DNA of 64,000 nt from the NCBI RefSeq assembly GCF_002896965.1, contig NZ_LYMM01000029.1:222741-286740 (forward strand). The letters are read 5' to 3'. Position numbers and translations under genes: made by a program. This document shows, piece by piece, positions 34,189 through 43,518 of this stretch (position 1 is its first letter; every line of letters begins with the position of its first letter). Source of the stretch: Novosphingobium guangzhouense. Lineage in GTDB: Bacteria > Pseudomonadota > Alphaproteobacteria > Sphingomonadales > Sphingomonadaceae. The notes beneath the pieces are model-generated. The model worked only from the letters and a program-made list of their open reading frames with translations, searched no databases and was not told the DNA's origin.

Positions 34189-34866
34189 TCAGGCGCCGAC
34201 CAGTCCGCGTATCGCGCTTTCGAACAGGCCACGCCCGTCCGTGCCGCCGTGCGTCGCCTCGATCGCGCGCTCGGGGTGGGGCATCATGCCCAGCACGTTG
34301 CCCGCATCATTAAGCACGCCCGCGATCGCACGCGCCGATCCGTTGACCTCTTCGGCGTAGCGGAAGGCCACGCGGCCTTCGCCCTCAAGGCGGTTCAGCG
34401 TGTCTTCGTCGGCGAAGTAATTGCCGTCGTGATGCGCCACCGGGATGCGGACGACCTGGCCCGCTTCGTAGGCCGAGGTGAACAGCGACTGCGCGTTGAC
34501 CACTTCAAGACCCACTTCGCGGCACACGAAGTTGAGCCCGGCATTGCGCAGCAGCGCGCCCGGAAGCAATCCGCTTTCGGTCAGCACCTGGAAGCCGTTG
34601 CACACGCCGAGCACCGGCACGCCCTTTTCAGCCGCCGCGATCACCGCCTGCATGATCGGCGAGCGCGATGCGATCGCGCCGCAACGCAGATAGTCGCCAT
34701 AGGAAAAACCGCCCGGAACCGCGATGAAATCCAGCCCTGCGGGCAGATCGCTGTCGCCGTGCCAGACGCGGTGCGGCGCGGTGCCCGACACCTTTTCCAG
34801 CGCCACCGCCATGTCGCGGTCGCAGTTCGAGCCCGGAAAGGTGATGACGGCGGAGTTGAAGGCCAT
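34189..34866 (-). CDS. purQ: FGAM synthase glutaminase subunit
   Basis: 225 residues from ATG 34866 ([20 protein letters not shown]), in TGATG overlap with purS. The glutaminase nucleophile lies in [20 protein letters not shown], and the histidine-glutamate pair in MMPHPERA. Together with PurS and PurL (not in this window) it forms formylglycinamidine ribonucleotide from FGAR, glutamine and ATP. The 78-residue PurS gene is directly upstream. Confidence 0.96.
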   Translation of the reverse strand: MAFNSAVITFPGSNCDRDMAVALEKVSGTAPHRVWHGDSDLPAGLDFIAVPGGFSYGDYLRCGAIASRSPIMQAVIAAAEKGVPVLGVCNGFQVLTESGLLPGALLRNAGLNFVCREVGLEVVNAQSLFTSAYEAGQVVRIPVAHHDGNYFADEDTLNRLEGEGRVAFRYAEEVNGSARAIAGVLNDAGNVLGMMPHPERAIEATHGGTDGRGLFESAIRGLVGA

Positions 34867-35102
34867 CAGGCGGCCACCTTCTCGATGCGATAGTTCTCGA
34901 TCACCATGTTGGCGAGCAGCTTGCGGCACATGTCGTCAAGCGCTTCGTCGGTGGTGCTTTCGGCAACGTCCAGCTCGAACAGGCGGCCTGCGCGCACATC
35001 GTTGACGCCAGAGAAGCCGAGGCCCTCCAGCGAATGGTGGATCGCACGACCCTGCGGATCGAGGACACCGGGCTTGAGGCTGACGTGGACGCGGACTTTC
35101 AT
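34866..35102 (-). CDS. purS: FGAM synthase small subunit
   Basis: 78 residues from ATG 35102 ([20 protein letters not shown]). The sequence [20 protein letters not shown] followed by ELDV is characteristic. It forms the scaffold between PurL and PurQ in bacteria with a separate, shorter PurL. The in-frame extension to 35120 is unlikely to be used. Confidence 0.95.
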   Translation of the reverse strand: MKVRVHVSLKPGVLDPQGRAIHHSLEGLGFSGVNDVRAGRLFELDVAESTTDEALDDMCRKLLANMVIENYRIEKVAA

Positions 35103-35237
35103 CTGGCGGGCCTTTCGCATGAGAGCGGGCAGATTCGTTGCGTGCGCCTATGACCCTTCATTGCCGCCGGGGCAAGGTTGAACGCACGACGCGAACGCGC
35201 CGTTGTAGAGAGCCTTGCGAACTGCCATCACCGGGCG

Positions 35238-36155
35238 ATGAGCAGCGCAGGTTCCATTTCCTTCACCGATCAGGTCGCCATCGTCACCGGCGCGGGCACC
35301 GGGCTTGGCCGTGCCTATGCGCTGGAACTGGCGCGGCGCGGCGCCAAAGTCATGGTCAACGATCTGGGCGCCGCGCGGGACGGTTCGGGCAGATCCGACG
35401 CCGCGCTCAGCGTGGTGGAGGAAATCCGCGCGATCGGCGGCGAAGCCATGGCCGACGGCGGCGACGTTTCGGACTATGCGCAGATGGAGGCGATGGCCGC
35501 CCGCGTCAGGCAAGCATGGGACGGCATCCACATCCTCATCAACAATGCAGGCATCCTGCGCGACCGCACTTTCGCCCGGATGGACCCGGCCGATTTCGAA
35601 CTGGTCGTGCGCGTCCACCTGCTTGGCAGCGCCTTCGCCACCAAGGCGGTGTGGGAAACCATGCGCGAACAGAACTACGGCCGCGTGCTGATGACCAGTT
35701 CGTCGACCGGGCTCGGCGGCAATTTCGGGCAGGCGAATTACGGCGCGGCCAAGGCGGGCGTGCTTGGCCTTGCCCGGACCCTGCGGCTTGAGGGCGCGAA
35801 GTACGGCATCCGCGTCAACACCATCGTCCCCACCGCCGGCACGCGCATGACCGCCGATATCTTCCCCGAAGAAGCCTACAGGGCGTTCGAACCCGGCAAC
35901 GTGGTCCCCGCCGCAATGTTCCTCGTTTCACCCGATGCGCCCACCGACGCCATCCTCGCGGCCGGTGGCGGCGTGTTCCAGGGGGCATGGATCACCATGA
36001 ACGACGGCGTCCTGCTACCCGAAGGCACCCGCAGCGCCGAAGACATCGCCGCCGCATGGCCGCGTATCATGGACAGGTCGGGCGACCACCCGTTCGAAAC
36101 CGGTATGGACCAGGCGCATCACGCGCTGTCGATGCTGATGAAGACGCAGGGCTGA
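35238..36155 (+). CDS. Short-chain dehydrogenase, multifunctional-enzyme-type
   Basis: 305 residues from ATG 35238; the frame is open to 35178 but the first 20 residues are not conserved. The nucleotide loop is TGAGTGLGRAYALELARRGA, followed by VNDLGAARDGSGRSDAA. The catalytic serine-tyrosine-lysine are in MTSSSTGLG and YGAAKAG. This layout resembles the hydroxyacyl-CoA dehydrogenase half of peroxisomal multifunctional enzyme 2 and its bacterial relatives, suggesting a fatty-acyl-CoA or steroid-CoA substrate. The substrate is inference. Confidence 0.88.
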   Translation: MSSAGSISFTDQVAIVTGAGTGLGRAYALELARRGAKVMVNDLGAARDGSGRSDAALSVVEEIRAIGGEAMADGGDVSDYAQMEAMAARVRQAWDGIHILINNAGILRDRTFARMDPADFELVVRVHLLGSAFATKAVWETMREQNYGRVLMTSSSTGLGGNFGQANYGAAKAGVLGLARTLRLEGAKYGIRVNTIVPTAGTRMTADIFPEEAYRAFEPGNVVPAAMFLVSPDAPTDAILAAGGGVFQGAWITMNDGVLLPEGTRSAEDIAAAWPRIMDRSGDHPFETGMDQAHHALSMLMKTQG

Positions 36156-36257
36156 CTGGCACGACGGCTGCGCCCCGTTGCGGACTTTCTGTTCACGCCC
36201 CCTTGCGGACCTGAACCTCGGCCTATTAAAAAAGTTGGGCTGGCACGGAGAGAAGCA

Positions 36258-36485
36258 GTGAACAAGTTTGTTTCCACTATCTTGATAACCGCTGCATGCG
36301 CTTACACAATTGTGGTTGGCTTCATCGTCTTGTTCACTATCGGCTTCTTCGGCTTTGAAGACATGGGCAAAAATCTAATCGGGCTTGCGGTGTTTGGCTT
36401 GATCACTCTGTCGCCTCTGGCGGTATGGCCTTATTGCTTGCGGAGGGCAGCCGCGTGGCGGCGAGGTGAACATCCACCGTTTTGA
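36258..36485 (+). CDS. Small two-helix membrane protein, unknown
   Basis: 75 residues from GTG 36258 with GGAGAG upstream. Two hydrophobic segments are visible (VSTILITAACAYTIVVGF, then NLIGLAVFGLITLSPLAVWP), with a charged C-terminal tail RRAAAWRRGEHPPF. Codons are less GC-rich at third positions than neighbouring genes, which may mean recent acquisition. The repeat at 36526 begins 41 bases after the stop. Confidence 0.6.
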   Translation: MNKFVSTILITAACAYTIVVGFIVLFTIGFFGFEDMGKNLIGLAVFGLITLSPLAVWPYCLRRAAAWRRGEHPPF

Positions 36486-36525
36486 TCCGAATAGGCGCTA
36501 TGTCCGCTTCCCACCCAAATCCGCC

Positions 36526-36658
36526 GTCACCCTGAACTTGTTTCAGGGTCCATCAAGCCGACAGCCCGGTTCCATGATCAGCGAACCGACGGCGCGGTTT
36601 GCGGCACAACGCTCCGGCACCAACCGCCGGATGGACCCTGAAACAAGTTCAGGGTGAC
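36526..36658. repeat. 29-bp perfect inverted repeat made of two palindromic units (extragenic palindrome)
   Basis: GTCACCCTGAACTTGTTTCA at 36526 begins a 29-base arm whose exact complement ends at 36658 (36630-36658). Each arm is itself a hairpin, CCCTGAA-x5-TTCAGGG. The 75 bases between the arms hold no gene. This matches the general structure of REP/BIME-type sequences scattered in sphingomonad genomes; that parallel is from memory. Confidence 0.85.
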
Positions 36659-36733
36659 AATGGGGTGAAACAGAAGGCACGCTCACGACTTCAAACCTTC
36701 CAACGCCGCTTGGTCGGACCTTGTCGAACCCAG

Positions 36734-37132
36734 TCAGTCCTCTACCACCTTCAGCAGCTTGCGCTCCAGCGGGCTCAGCACATTCGACAGGTCATGGCCG
36801 CGCTTCAGGACCTGGCCCACTTCGCCGAACAGGGTCCACATGCCCTGTTTGCCGCGCAGCGAAGGACGCTTTTCGATCCGGGCCTGCGGGCGTTCGGCAG
36901 CGCGGCGAAAGGCGCTGAAACTGGCTGCTTCGCGCGCGAAGTCCATCGCATAGTCGCGCCACAGCCCGGCGGCGACCATGCGGCCATAGAGATCGAGGAT
37001 GCGCTGAAGTTCAAGCCGGTCAAACCCGACTTGCGCCGGCTGTCCCTGCCCTTGGCCCTGCCCCTGCCCCGGCCCGTTATGGCCGCCGGGAAACGGGACG
37101 ACGCTGCCAGAGGTAAATCCGCCTGCCGCCAT
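36734..37132 (-). CDS. DUF2794 family protein
   Basis: 132 residues with a glycine/glutamine-rich start (GPGQGQGQGQGQPAQVGFDR) and the conserved core LQRILDLYGRMVAAGLWRDY, KGMWTLFGEVGQVLKRGHD (here QGMWTLF) and LSPLERKLLKVVE. Seen widely in alphaproteobacteria with no experimental function known to me. Located downstream of cysE on the same strand, 20 bases after its stop. Confidence 0.82.
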   Translation of the reverse strand: MAAGGFTSGSVVPFPGGHNGPGQGQGQGQGQPAQVGFDRLELQRILDLYGRMVAAGLWRDYAMDFAREAASFSAFRRAAERPQARIEKRPSLRGKQGMWTLFGEVGQVLKRGHDLSNVLSPLERKLLKVVED

Positions 37133-37152
37133 TCAGCCGCTCACCAACACAG

Positions 37153-37848
37153 TCACCAGCGCTCGTTTTCGCGGGCGGCGTGCTGGCGGTCTGCCATCAG
37201 TTCTTCAACCTGGGCGCGCAGCTGGGCGACTTGCTGTTCCAGATCCTCCACCCGCTGGGTGCCGCCGGTGGGTTCGCACGGTTCCTTGCAAGGGGTGCCG
37301 TAGGGCATGAATTCCTTGGCCCAGGTCTCTGCCTTGACCAGCGTGGACCGGGCCTTGAGGCCGATCATGGTCGCGCCTTCGGGCACGTCCTCTGTCACGA
37401 CCGCGCTGGCGCCGATGCGGGCGCGCTTGCCGATGGTAACGGGGCCGATGATTTGCGCCCCCGAACCGACGATCACGTTGTCCAGCAGGGTCGGATGGCG
37501 TTTGCCGCCCACGCCGTTGGTGGGGTTCGATCCGCCCAGCGTCACGCACTGATAGATCGTCACGTTGTCGCCGATCACCGCCGTCTCGCCGATCACGGTA
37601 AAGCCGTGGTCGATGAAGAAGTTGCGGCCGATCTTTGCACCCGGATGAATGTCGATCGCGGTCAGGAAGCGCGCAAGGTGGTTCACCACGCGAGCGAGGA
37701 AGAACAGGTCGGCTTCGAACAGGGCATGCGCGATACGGTGCCAGAACAGCGCCCATACGCCCGGATAAAGCAGCACTTCCCAGCGCGAACGCGGCGCAGG
37801 ATCGCGTGCGACCACAGAGTCCAGATAGCGGATGATATTACCCAGCAT
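37153..37848 (-). CDS. cysE: Serine O-acetyltransferase
   Basis: 231 residues. A short N-terminal helical region is followed by the left-handed hexapeptide beta-helix, with DIHPGAKIGRNFFIDHGFTV, VTIYQCVTLGGSNPTNGVGG, KRHPTLLDNVIVGSGAQIIG and SAVVTEDVPEGATMIGLKAR. It makes O-acetylserine from serine and acetyl-CoA for cysteine synthesis. The C-terminal tail is predicted to be coiled coil (RVEDLEQQVAQLRAQVEELM) and is longer than in enteric CysE. Confidence 0.95.
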   Translation of the reverse strand: MLGNIIRYLDSVVARDPAPRSRWEVLLYPGVWALFWHRIAHALFEADLFFLARVVNHLARFLTAIDIHPGAKIGRNFFIDHGFTVIGETAVIGDNVTIYQCVTLGGSNPTNGVGGKRHPTLLDNVIVGSGAQIIGPVTIGKRARIGASAVVTEDVPEGATMIGLKARSTLVKAETWAKEFMPYGTPCKEPCEPTGGTQRVEDLEQQVAQLRAQVEELMADRQHAARENERW

Positions 37849-37915
37849 TGCCGGAAATTCCCATCAATCGTTCGGCTTTGCAACTTTCATCGCAAACCCG
37901 CCCTCACATGTTTGT

Positions 37916-38542
37916 TCAGCCGCCGCCTTTAGTCTCTTCCAGCGCATCGCGCCAGATGGCCATGGTGGGGGCCGTCTTGCGCTCCAGACTGAGCCGGTCG
38001 ATCGCGGCGACCAGACGTTCGACGCCCACATGGCTACGGGTACAACGCCCTGCAAGGTATTGCGTTGCCGAATGATCAAGCGCGAGCCCGCGCATCTCGG
38101 CGTGGACTTCGATCAGCGCGATCAGCATCGCATCGTCAGGCTCGCCGATCGCAAGGTCCAGAGCGGCGCCAAGGCGGGAAGACAAGTCGGGCAGGCGCAC
38201 CCGCCAGCGCTCCGCGTTGCTTTCGCCCACGCCCGGCGCGAAAGGCTTGTCGGCCACGATCAGCAGCGGGCGGCCGCTTTCCTGCGCGCGGTTCCAGCGG
38301 TGGAAAAGCTCGTCCTCAGGCATGGCCTGCGCATCGTCGACTGCATCGCCCGCGCCTGATTCGACGAACCAGCGCGCCAGCAGCGACTTGCCCGATCGCG
38401 GCGGACCAGACAGAATCGCAGTGCGGAAGGGCCATTGCCCCGGCTCCATCAGGGCATCGATCGCGGGCGCGTTGGCTTCGCCCACGACAATGCGCGGCGG
38501 ACTGTCGCTCGCGGCGGACAGCGGGAGGGCGATCTGTCGCAT
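37916..38542 (-). CDS. hdaA: DnaA regulatory inactivator-like protein (HdaA/Hda)
   Basis: 208 residues from ATG 38542 (MRQIALPLSAASDSPPRIVV). This is a DnaA-related AAA+ protein without the DNA-binding domain: Walker A GPPRSGKSLLARWF, acidic Walker-B-like DAVDDAQAM, later HSATQYLAGRCTRSHVGVER. The QIALPL start is a likely beta-clamp binding peptide. It promotes hydrolysis of DnaA-ATP after initiation. The ORF to 38755 overruns the next gene. Confidence 0.87.
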   Translation of the reverse strand: MRQIALPLSAASDSPPRIVVGEANAPAIDALMEPGQWPFRTAILSGPPRSGKSLLARWFVESGAGDAVDDAQAMPEDELFHRWNRAQESGRPLLIVADKPFAPGVGESNAERWRVRLPDLSSRLGAALDLAIGEPDDAMLIALIEVHAEMRGLALDHSATQYLAGRCTRSHVGVERLVAAIDRLSLERKTAPTMAIWRDALEETKGGG

Positions 38543-38552
38543 GGCAAGGAAC

Positions 38553-39827
38553 CTAGCGGCTGATCCTGAGCGAGGTGCCCCCGCCGGAAACCTTCCACCC
38601 CTGCGCGCGCAGGGCACCGGCCAGCCGATCACCCCCGCCCGATACGGTGACCCGCATGACGGATGTGCCGCCGATGGCAAGGCTGACGGTCGCCGCCCCC
38701 TGCACGCCGGGCACGCCGCGCACCGCAGCCAGCGCGCCGTCCACGGCCATTGCATCGGGCGTTACGAACTGCACCGTAACGATCTCCGCCGGCGCGCCCG
38801 TGACATCCTCGGTGCGAATCACTGGCGTCGGCGTGGGCACGACGACCGGCGCCTCGCCGCCCTTGGGCATGAGCTTTTCGCGCAGTTCGGCAAAGGCGCG
38901 GTCCAGCGCTTCGCCACCCGCATTGATGGAGGGATCAGGGCGCAGTTGTCCTGTCGCCAGCGCATCGCGGTAGAGGCCGTCGATTCGGGTCACCGCCTGC
39001 TCGAGCATACGCGGCAGATCCTGCTCGCTGGCGGCGTCCATGGTGAAACTGCCAAGGAACGTGTTGTCCGGTCCGTAGCGGGCCGTGAACGTGCCCTTGA
39101 TCGGACCGCCCGGCCACTGCCGTTCCAGCCGCGCGACGGGCATCACCACGTCGGACGCGTCAAACTGGCCCAGTACCGTGCGCCACCACAGGCGGCTGCG
39201 GCGCGACGTCTGCCCGGCGGTGAGAATCAGCGATTCGCCGCCCGACCCGGTCGGCCGCACGTAATCGACGGGACTGGCGGCCGCCTGAAATTCCGCCCAG
39301 GCGCGCTGCCACGGCCCGCGCACTTCGAATACTTGCCTGACGCCGCCCGAATCGAGCACCGGGATCAGCAGCAGCGGTGCCGAGCGCGGACCGGTGCCCG
39401 CCCCTGCCCCGACGAACTGCCCCGCCTTGGCCTTGTCGAAGATGACGCCGAGCGTCGCGATATAGCGCTTAGGGCCGACCTGTTCGTGACCAATGACCAC
39501 GGAAGTCACCATGGCATCGATCGATTCTGTCGGCATGTCCGGGCCGCCCAGCTTCTTCCAGGCTTCCTTTTCCGCCAGTTTCCAGCCGTCGATCCGCGCC
39601 TGAGCGCCGGTCTTCGCGGTCACGTCGACCGTGATGCCGTTGACCTGGATGTCCTGCGAATTGGCGAGCGGAGCGATACCGCGATCGCCTTCGATCTGCG
39701 CCAGCAGCTGCACGCCGGTGATGGTTGCCACCACCAGAGCGGCCGCGCCGCCCCACCACAGGACGGCCTTTGAACCGGAACCCTTGCGGCTAACCCGCAG
39801 GCTTTTTGGGGAAATCGTGATTGCCAT
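38553..39827 (-). CDS. Membrane-anchored DUF2066-like protein
   Basis: 424 residues, basic N-terminus, one helix ([20 protein letters not shown]), then a periplasmic domain with [20 protein letters not shown] and a C-terminal repeat of small beta-alpha-beta units ([40 protein letters not shown]) that resembles a heavy-metal-associated-like fold. The gene lies 10 bases from hdaA and is divergent from purM with 69 bases between starts. Family name by resemblance, moderate certainty. Confidence 0.65.
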   Translation of the reverse strand: MAITISPKSLRVSRKGSGSKAVLWWGGAAALVVATITGVQLLAQIEGDRGIAPLANSQDIQVNGITVDVTAKTGAQARIDGWKLAEKEAWKKLGGPDMPTESIDAMVTSVVIGHEQVGPKRYIATLGVIFDKAKAGQFVGAGAGTGPRSAPLLLIPVLDSGGVRQVFEVRGPWQRAWAEFQAAASPVDYVRPTGSGGESLILTAGQTSRRSRLWWRTVLGQFDASDVVMPVARLERQWPGGPIKGTFTARYGPDNTFLGSFTMDAASEQDLPRMLEQAVTRIDGLYRDALATGQLRPDPSINAGGEALDRAFAELREKLMPKGGEAPVVVPTPTPVIRTEDVTGAPAEIVTVQFVTPDAMAVDGALAAVRGVPGVQGAATVSLAIGGTSVMRVTVSGGGDRLAGALRAQGWKVSGGGTSLRISR

Positions 39828-39896
39828 GTCGAAACCGGTGGCCTTGTGCCCAATCGAAGATGGAAATCCAAGTCACAAAGCGCTAGGCGCGCCCAC

Positions 39897-41000
39897 ATGT
39901 CCGACGATAACTCCCAGAAGAGCTATAGCTACGAGCAGGCCGGCGTCTCGATCGCGGCCGGTAACGCGCTGGTCAAAGCCATCGCCCCGCTCGCGAAATC
40001 CACCGCGCGTCCGGGCGCCGATGCGGAACTGGGAGGCTTCGGCGGCTTCTTCGACCCGCGCGCGGCGGGCTACAAGGACCCGCTGCTGGTCGCCGCTAAC
40101 GATGGTGTCGGCACCAAGGTCAAGCTGGCGATCGACCATGATCGCCATGACCATATCGGCATCGACCTTGTCGCCATGTGCGTGAACGACCTTATCGTGC
40201 AGGGCGCGGAGCCGCTGTTCTTCCTCGACTATTTCGCAACCGGCAAGCTTGAGAACGGCGTTGCGGAGCGCGTCGTCGCAGGCATCGCCGAAGGCTGCAA
40301 GATTTCCGGCTGCGCCCTTATCGGCGGGGAAACTGCGGAAATGCCCGGCATGTACGCTGCGGGCGACTATGATCTGGCAGGCTTCTGCGTCGGCGCGGTC
40401 GAACGCGGCGAACAGCTGACCGGCGACAAGGTGGCCAGCGGCGACGTGCTGCTCGGCCTCGCCTCCTCCGGCGTCCATTCGAACGGCTATTCGCTGGTCC
40501 GCCGCCTTGCCGAAGACAAGGGCTGGAAGCTGGACCGTCCCTCGTTGTTCGATCAGGATACGCTGCTGATCGACGCGCTGATCGCGCCCACGCGCATCTA
40601 CGTGAAGAGCCTGCTGCCGTTCATTCGTGCCGGACGCATTCATGCACTGGCCCACATCACCGGCGGCGGCCTGCTGGAAAACATCCCGCGCGTGCTCCCC
40701 AAGGGCCTCCATGCCCGCATCGACGCCGATGCCTGGCCCCAGCCGCGCCTGATGGCGTTCCTGCAGGCACAAGGCAACATCGAGCCCGGCGAGATGGCAC
40801 GCACCTTCAACTGCGGCATCGGCATGGTGCTGGCGGTCGCGGCCGACGAAGCAGCCTCGCTCAAGGCCGACCTCGAAGCGGCCGGAGAGACCGTCTTCGT
40901 GATCGGCGCGATCGAGCCGGGCGAAAAGGGCTGCACCGTGCAGGGTTCGGCCGAGGCATGGTCCGCCCGCGAAAAGTGGGAAGCCATTCACCTTGGCTAA
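39897..41000 (+). CDS. purM: AIR synthase (phosphoribosylformylglycinamidine cyclo-ligase)
   Basis: 367 residues from ATG 39897 ([20 protein letters not shown]). Signature segments are [74 protein letters not shown] and FNCGIGMVL. It closes the imidazole ring in step five of purine synthesis. The gene overlaps purN by eight bases. Confidence 0.97.
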   Translation: MSDDNSQKSYSYEQAGVSIAAGNALVKAIAPLAKSTARPGADAELGGFGGFFDPRAAGYKDPLLVAANDGVGTKVKLAIDHDRHDHIGIDLVAMCVNDLIVQGAEPLFFLDYFATGKLENGVAERVVAGIAEGCKISGCALIGGETAEMPGMYAAGDYDLAGFCVGAVERGEQLTGDKVASGDVLLGLASSGVHSNGYSLVRRLAEDKGWKLDRPSLFDQDTLLIDALIAPTRIYVKSLLPFIRAGRIHALAHITGGGLLENIPRVLPKGLHARIDADAWPQPRLMAFLQAQGNIEPGEMARTFNCGIGMVLAVAADEAASLKADLEAAGETVFVIGAIEPGEKGCTVQGSAEAWSAREKWEAIHLG

Positions 41001-41943
41001 AGCGAAAGTCGCCGTACTGATCTCCGGCAGCGGCACCAACATGGCCGCCCTGCTCTATGCGAGCCGTGCGGCCGACTGCCCTTACGAGATCGTGCTGGTC
41101 GCGGCCAACGATCCTGAAGCCAAGGGCCTGCGCCTTGCCGAAGCCGAAGGCGTGAAGACCTTCGCGCTCAGCCACAAGGGAATGAAGCGTCCCGAACACG
41201 ATACGGCGATGGACGCGGCGATTCGCGCCAGCGGCGCGCAATGGGTGGCGCTGGCAGGCTACATGCGCATCCTGACGCCGGAATTCGTGGCGGGCTGGGA
41301 AGGCCGGATGGTCAACATCCACCCTTCCCTGCTGCCCAAGTACACCGGCCTGCACACGCACGATCGTGCGATCGAGGCGGGCGACAGTCACGGCGGCGTC
41401 ACCGTCCACCTTGTTACCGCAGAGCTTGATGACGGCCCCATCCTTGGCCAGACCCCGGTGGCGATCCTGCCCGGAGACACCGCGGACACTCTGGCCGCGC
41501 GCGTGCTGATCGCCGAACACCAGCTCTATTCGCGCTGCCTGGCCGACCTCGTCACTCGCGAAACGCGGCCCGAATGGCTGCTGGAGCAAGTACGCGAACG
41601 GGCTTTCGCCCTGCCCGAAGTCGAAGAGACGGTCAGCCACGGCATGGCCTGCTTCGGCGTGCTGAAAGGCAAGAAGTTCGCCTATTTCAGCGGAAACCAC
41701 CATGGCGACGGACGCATCGCGCTGCTCGTCAAGATCAGCGGCGCGGATGAACAGGCGATGCTGATCGAACAGGACGAAGACCTTTACTTCCGCCCCGCCT
41801 ACTTCGGGGACGGCTGGCTGGGCATCCACCTGGATCGCGGTGACAACGACTGGGAAGCCATCGCCGACTGGCTATGGCTATCCTGGCGCGCCGTGGCACC
41901 CAAGCGACTGACCGACCTGATGGACGCCGCCGGGCAGTTCTGA
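40993..41943 (+). CDS. purN: GAR transformylase fused to a YjbR/MmcQ-like C-terminal domain
   Basis: 316 residues from TTG 40993 ([20 protein letters not shown]). Residues ~1-200 are the formyltransferase: the formyl-site segment is [20 protein letters not shown] followed by [15 protein letters not shown], with a matching DDGPILGQ. From about residue 205 the protein continues as a MmcQ/YjbR-type fold ([54 protein letters not shown]). It transfers formyl from 10-formyl-THF to GAR. Ordinary PurN ends near residue 200-210. Confidence 0.93.
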   Translation: MAKAKVAVLISGSGTNMAALLYASRAADCPYEIVLVAANDPEAKGLRLAEAEGVKTFALSHKGMKRPEHDTAMDAAIRASGAQWVALAGYMRILTPEFVAGWEGRMVNIHPSLLPKYTGLHTHDRAIEAGDSHGGVTVHLVTAELDDGPILGQTPVAILPGDTADTLAARVLIAEHQLYSRCLADLVTRETRPEWLLEQVRERAFALPEVEETVSHGMACFGVLKGKKFAYFSGNHHGDGRIALLVKISGADEQAMLIEQDEDLYFRPAYFGDGWLGIHLDRGDNDWEAIADWLWLSWRAVAPKRLTDLMDAAGQF

Positions 41944-41947
41944 CGCT

Positions 41948-42193
41948 TCAGATTTCGGTGTAATCGACCTGGGGCCGGCTTTCGCGGGTGCCGCGATAGC
42001 GCTTGTCCGGATCCTGCGGATCTCCTGCGATCAGCACATGATCGTCATGCACTTCCACGAGAGTACCCGCGAAAGGGAAGCCTTCAAGGCTGCCGTTGAC
42101 GCGATAGCTGACGGTATCGCCGACCTTGAAGGTCTTTTCGTCGAAATTGAATTCGAACGGGCAAGTTTCGCCCGCATCACCCATACCTTGCAT
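41948..42193 (-). CDS. Small conserved-looking protein with a beta-rich SH3-like pattern
   Basis: 81 residues from ATG 42193, with GGAGAG seven bases upstream. The sequence FKVGDTVSYRVNGSLEGFPF, then GTLVEVHDDHVLIAGDPQDP and KRYRGTRE, suggests a small beta barrel. I do not recognise a named family. Convergent with purN, four bases between stops. Possible nucleic-acid-binding or accessory role is not supported by more than the fold guess. Confidence 0.6.
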   Translation of the reverse strand: MQGMGDAGETCPFEFNFDEKTFKVGDTVSYRVNGSLEGFPFAGTLVEVHDDHVLIAGDPQDPDKRYRGTRESRPQVDYTEI

Positions 42194-42290
42194 CGTTACT
42201 CTCCTCTGATGTGAAGGGTAACGCAATGAGCCTTTATGGATCAAACTGAAACTCTGCCTGCCCACAGCGCCGGACCGATACCTGCATCGG

Positions 42291-42422
42291 TCAGCGCTGC
42301 GCGGTTGCGGCGCGCGCCTCTGCCAGACCTGCGGACGGTGCCCTATCGGGTCGTGCCACATACGACATCAAGACTGCCGCAAGGAACGACAGGGATGCCG
42401 GAATCAGGATCGTCTTTATCAT
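42291..42422 (-). CDS. Small predicted membrane/secreted peptide, 43 aa
   Basis: ATG 42422 opens 43 codons to a TGA at 42291: MIKTILIPASLSFLAAVLMS, then YVARPDRAPSAGLAEARAAT, ending AQR. A positively charged start and a 16-residue hydrophobic stretch look like a signal or membrane anchor. The ribosome-binding site is only moderate (AGCAGGG). Directly upstream is the 20-bp palindrome at 42431-42450. It lies between the 81-codon gene and ndk and is short enough to be missed by length cut-offs. No family recognised. Confidence 0.45.
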   Translation of the reverse strand: MIKTILIPASLSFLAAVLMSYVARPDRAPSAGLAEARAATAQR

Positions 42423-42430
42423 AGGCCCTG

Positions 42431-42450
42431 CTTACGTAAATTTACGTAAG
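42431..42450. promoter_or_regulatory. Perfect 20-bp palindrome with two TTACGTAA units
   Basis: CTTACGTAAATTTACGTAAG is its own reverse complement. It holds two TTACGTAA boxes ten bases apart (42432-42439 and 42442-42449), so both face the same side of the helix. It ends nine bases from the start codon of the 43-codon ORF on the minus strand, so it could be an operator at or just downstream of its promoter. The binding protein is unknown. Confidence 0.6.
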
Positions 42451-42480
42451 GTAAGCATCGATTGCACAGCGCATCAAAAG

Positions 42481-42504
42481 AAAAAGGCCGCCGAAACCGG
42501 CGAC
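42481..42504 (-). terminator. Rho-independent terminator after ndk
   Basis: On the minus strand GTCGCCG-GTTT-CGGCGGC (one G:T pair) is followed by CCTTTTTCTTTT. It lies 34 bases past the ndk stop. Confidence 0.85.
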
Positions 42505-42538
42505 CTCCTTCTGAATTACCAAGATTTAACCGTCAGCT

Positions 42539-42961
42539 TCAGCCGACGATCTCTTCCGGCTTGAAGAAGTAGGCGATCTCGATCGCTGCGTTCTCTTCCG
42601 AGTCCGAACCGTGGACCGAGTTGGCTTCGATCGATTCGGCCAGTTCCTTGCGGATGGTGCCGGCGTCGGCGTTCTCGGGGTTGGTGGCGCCCATGATGTC
42701 GCGGTTGCGCTTCACGGCGTCTTCGCCTTCAAGCACCTGCACGACGACCGGGCCCGAAATCATGAACGAAACCAGGTCGTTGAAGAACGGGCGCTCGGCG
42801 TGAACGGCGTAGAAGCCCTCAGCCTGTTCCTTGCTCATCTGGATGCGCTTGGAAGCGACGACGCGCAGGCCGGCTTCTTCAAGCATCTTGGTCACGGCGC
42901 CGGTCAGGTTGCGGCGAGTGGCGTCGGGCTTGATGATCGAAAAGGTGCGGGTAACCGCCAT
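42539..42961 (-). CDS. ndk: Nucleoside diphosphate kinase
   Basis: 140 residues from ATG 42961 ([20 protein letters not shown]). The phospho-histidine is in [20 protein letters not shown], with other family landmarks [20 protein letters not shown] and [20 protein letters not shown]. It balances nucleoside triphosphate pools. The frame extension to 43030 lies outside the known start. Confidence 0.97.
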   Translation of the reverse strand: MAVTRTFSIIKPDATRRNLTGAVTKMLEEAGLRVVASKRIQMSKEQAEGFYAVHAERPFFNDLVSFMISGPVVVQVLEGEDAVKRNRDIMGATNPENADAGTIRKELAESIEANSVHGSDSEENAAIEIAYFFKPEEIVG

Positions 42962-43052
42962 GGGACTGTTCCTTGGATAAGGGGCGTTATTGTTGCGCGC
43001 GCCCCTAGCCGGGAAAGTCGTGAATCGCAAGGCGGGCTTGGATAGGTACGGT

Positions 43053-43496
43053 CTATTCTTCCGCCTTCTTCGCCCAGCGCCCGTCTTCCTGCGCCCAATA
43101 TTCCTTTTTCACGCCCTCCCGGCCGCGCAAGTCGCGCCAGACCTGACGCGCCTGCACCCGTGTCTCGTCGTCGAAAAGGTAGAACGTGCGTTCGAACGGT
43201 TCCTCGCCCTCGCACCAGACGCCATCGGCGATGACGAGGAAGCGGGCACCGTTCAGCGGATCGGGAATATCGGACAGAAGGATCGGCTGGCGCTCCTCAT
43301 CCCCTTCGCCCATCTGGCCGTTGGCAAGGAAACCGTCAGGCCGGTGCGCCCAGAGCGCGGCGGAGATCCGGCCGCGCTGCTGGTCGTCGGCGGAAACCAC
43401 CAGCACCCGGCCATCCATCTCGACGATCCGCCGCGCCAACAGCGGCACGACGGCATGGGCCGGGTCGCGGCTGAGTTCATAGAACATGACCTGCAT
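43053..43496 (-). CDS. holC: DNA polymerase III chi subunit
   Basis: 147 residues, [20 protein letters not shown] at the start, then [40 protein letters not shown] and [20 protein letters not shown] followed by [20 protein letters not shown]. HolC links the clamp loader to SSB. It starts 22 bases after the pepA stop and is probably co-transcribed with pepA. Confidence 0.93.
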   Translation of the reverse strand: MQVMFYELSRDPAHAVVPLLARRIVEMDGRVLVVSADDQQRGRISAALWAHRPDGFLANGQMGEGDEERQPILLSDIPDPLNGARFLVIADGVWCEGEEPFERTFYLFDDETRVQARQVWRDLRGREGVKKEYWAQEDGRWAKKAEE

Positions 43497-43518
43497 CAGC
43501 CGCGCCCCGCCGTTTTCG

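Noticed and set aside
42236..42424. 62-codon plus-strand frame between the 81-codon gene and ndk
   Set aside because: Weak start context and overlap with the more plausible minus-strand 43-codon ORF carrying a hydrophobic anchor.
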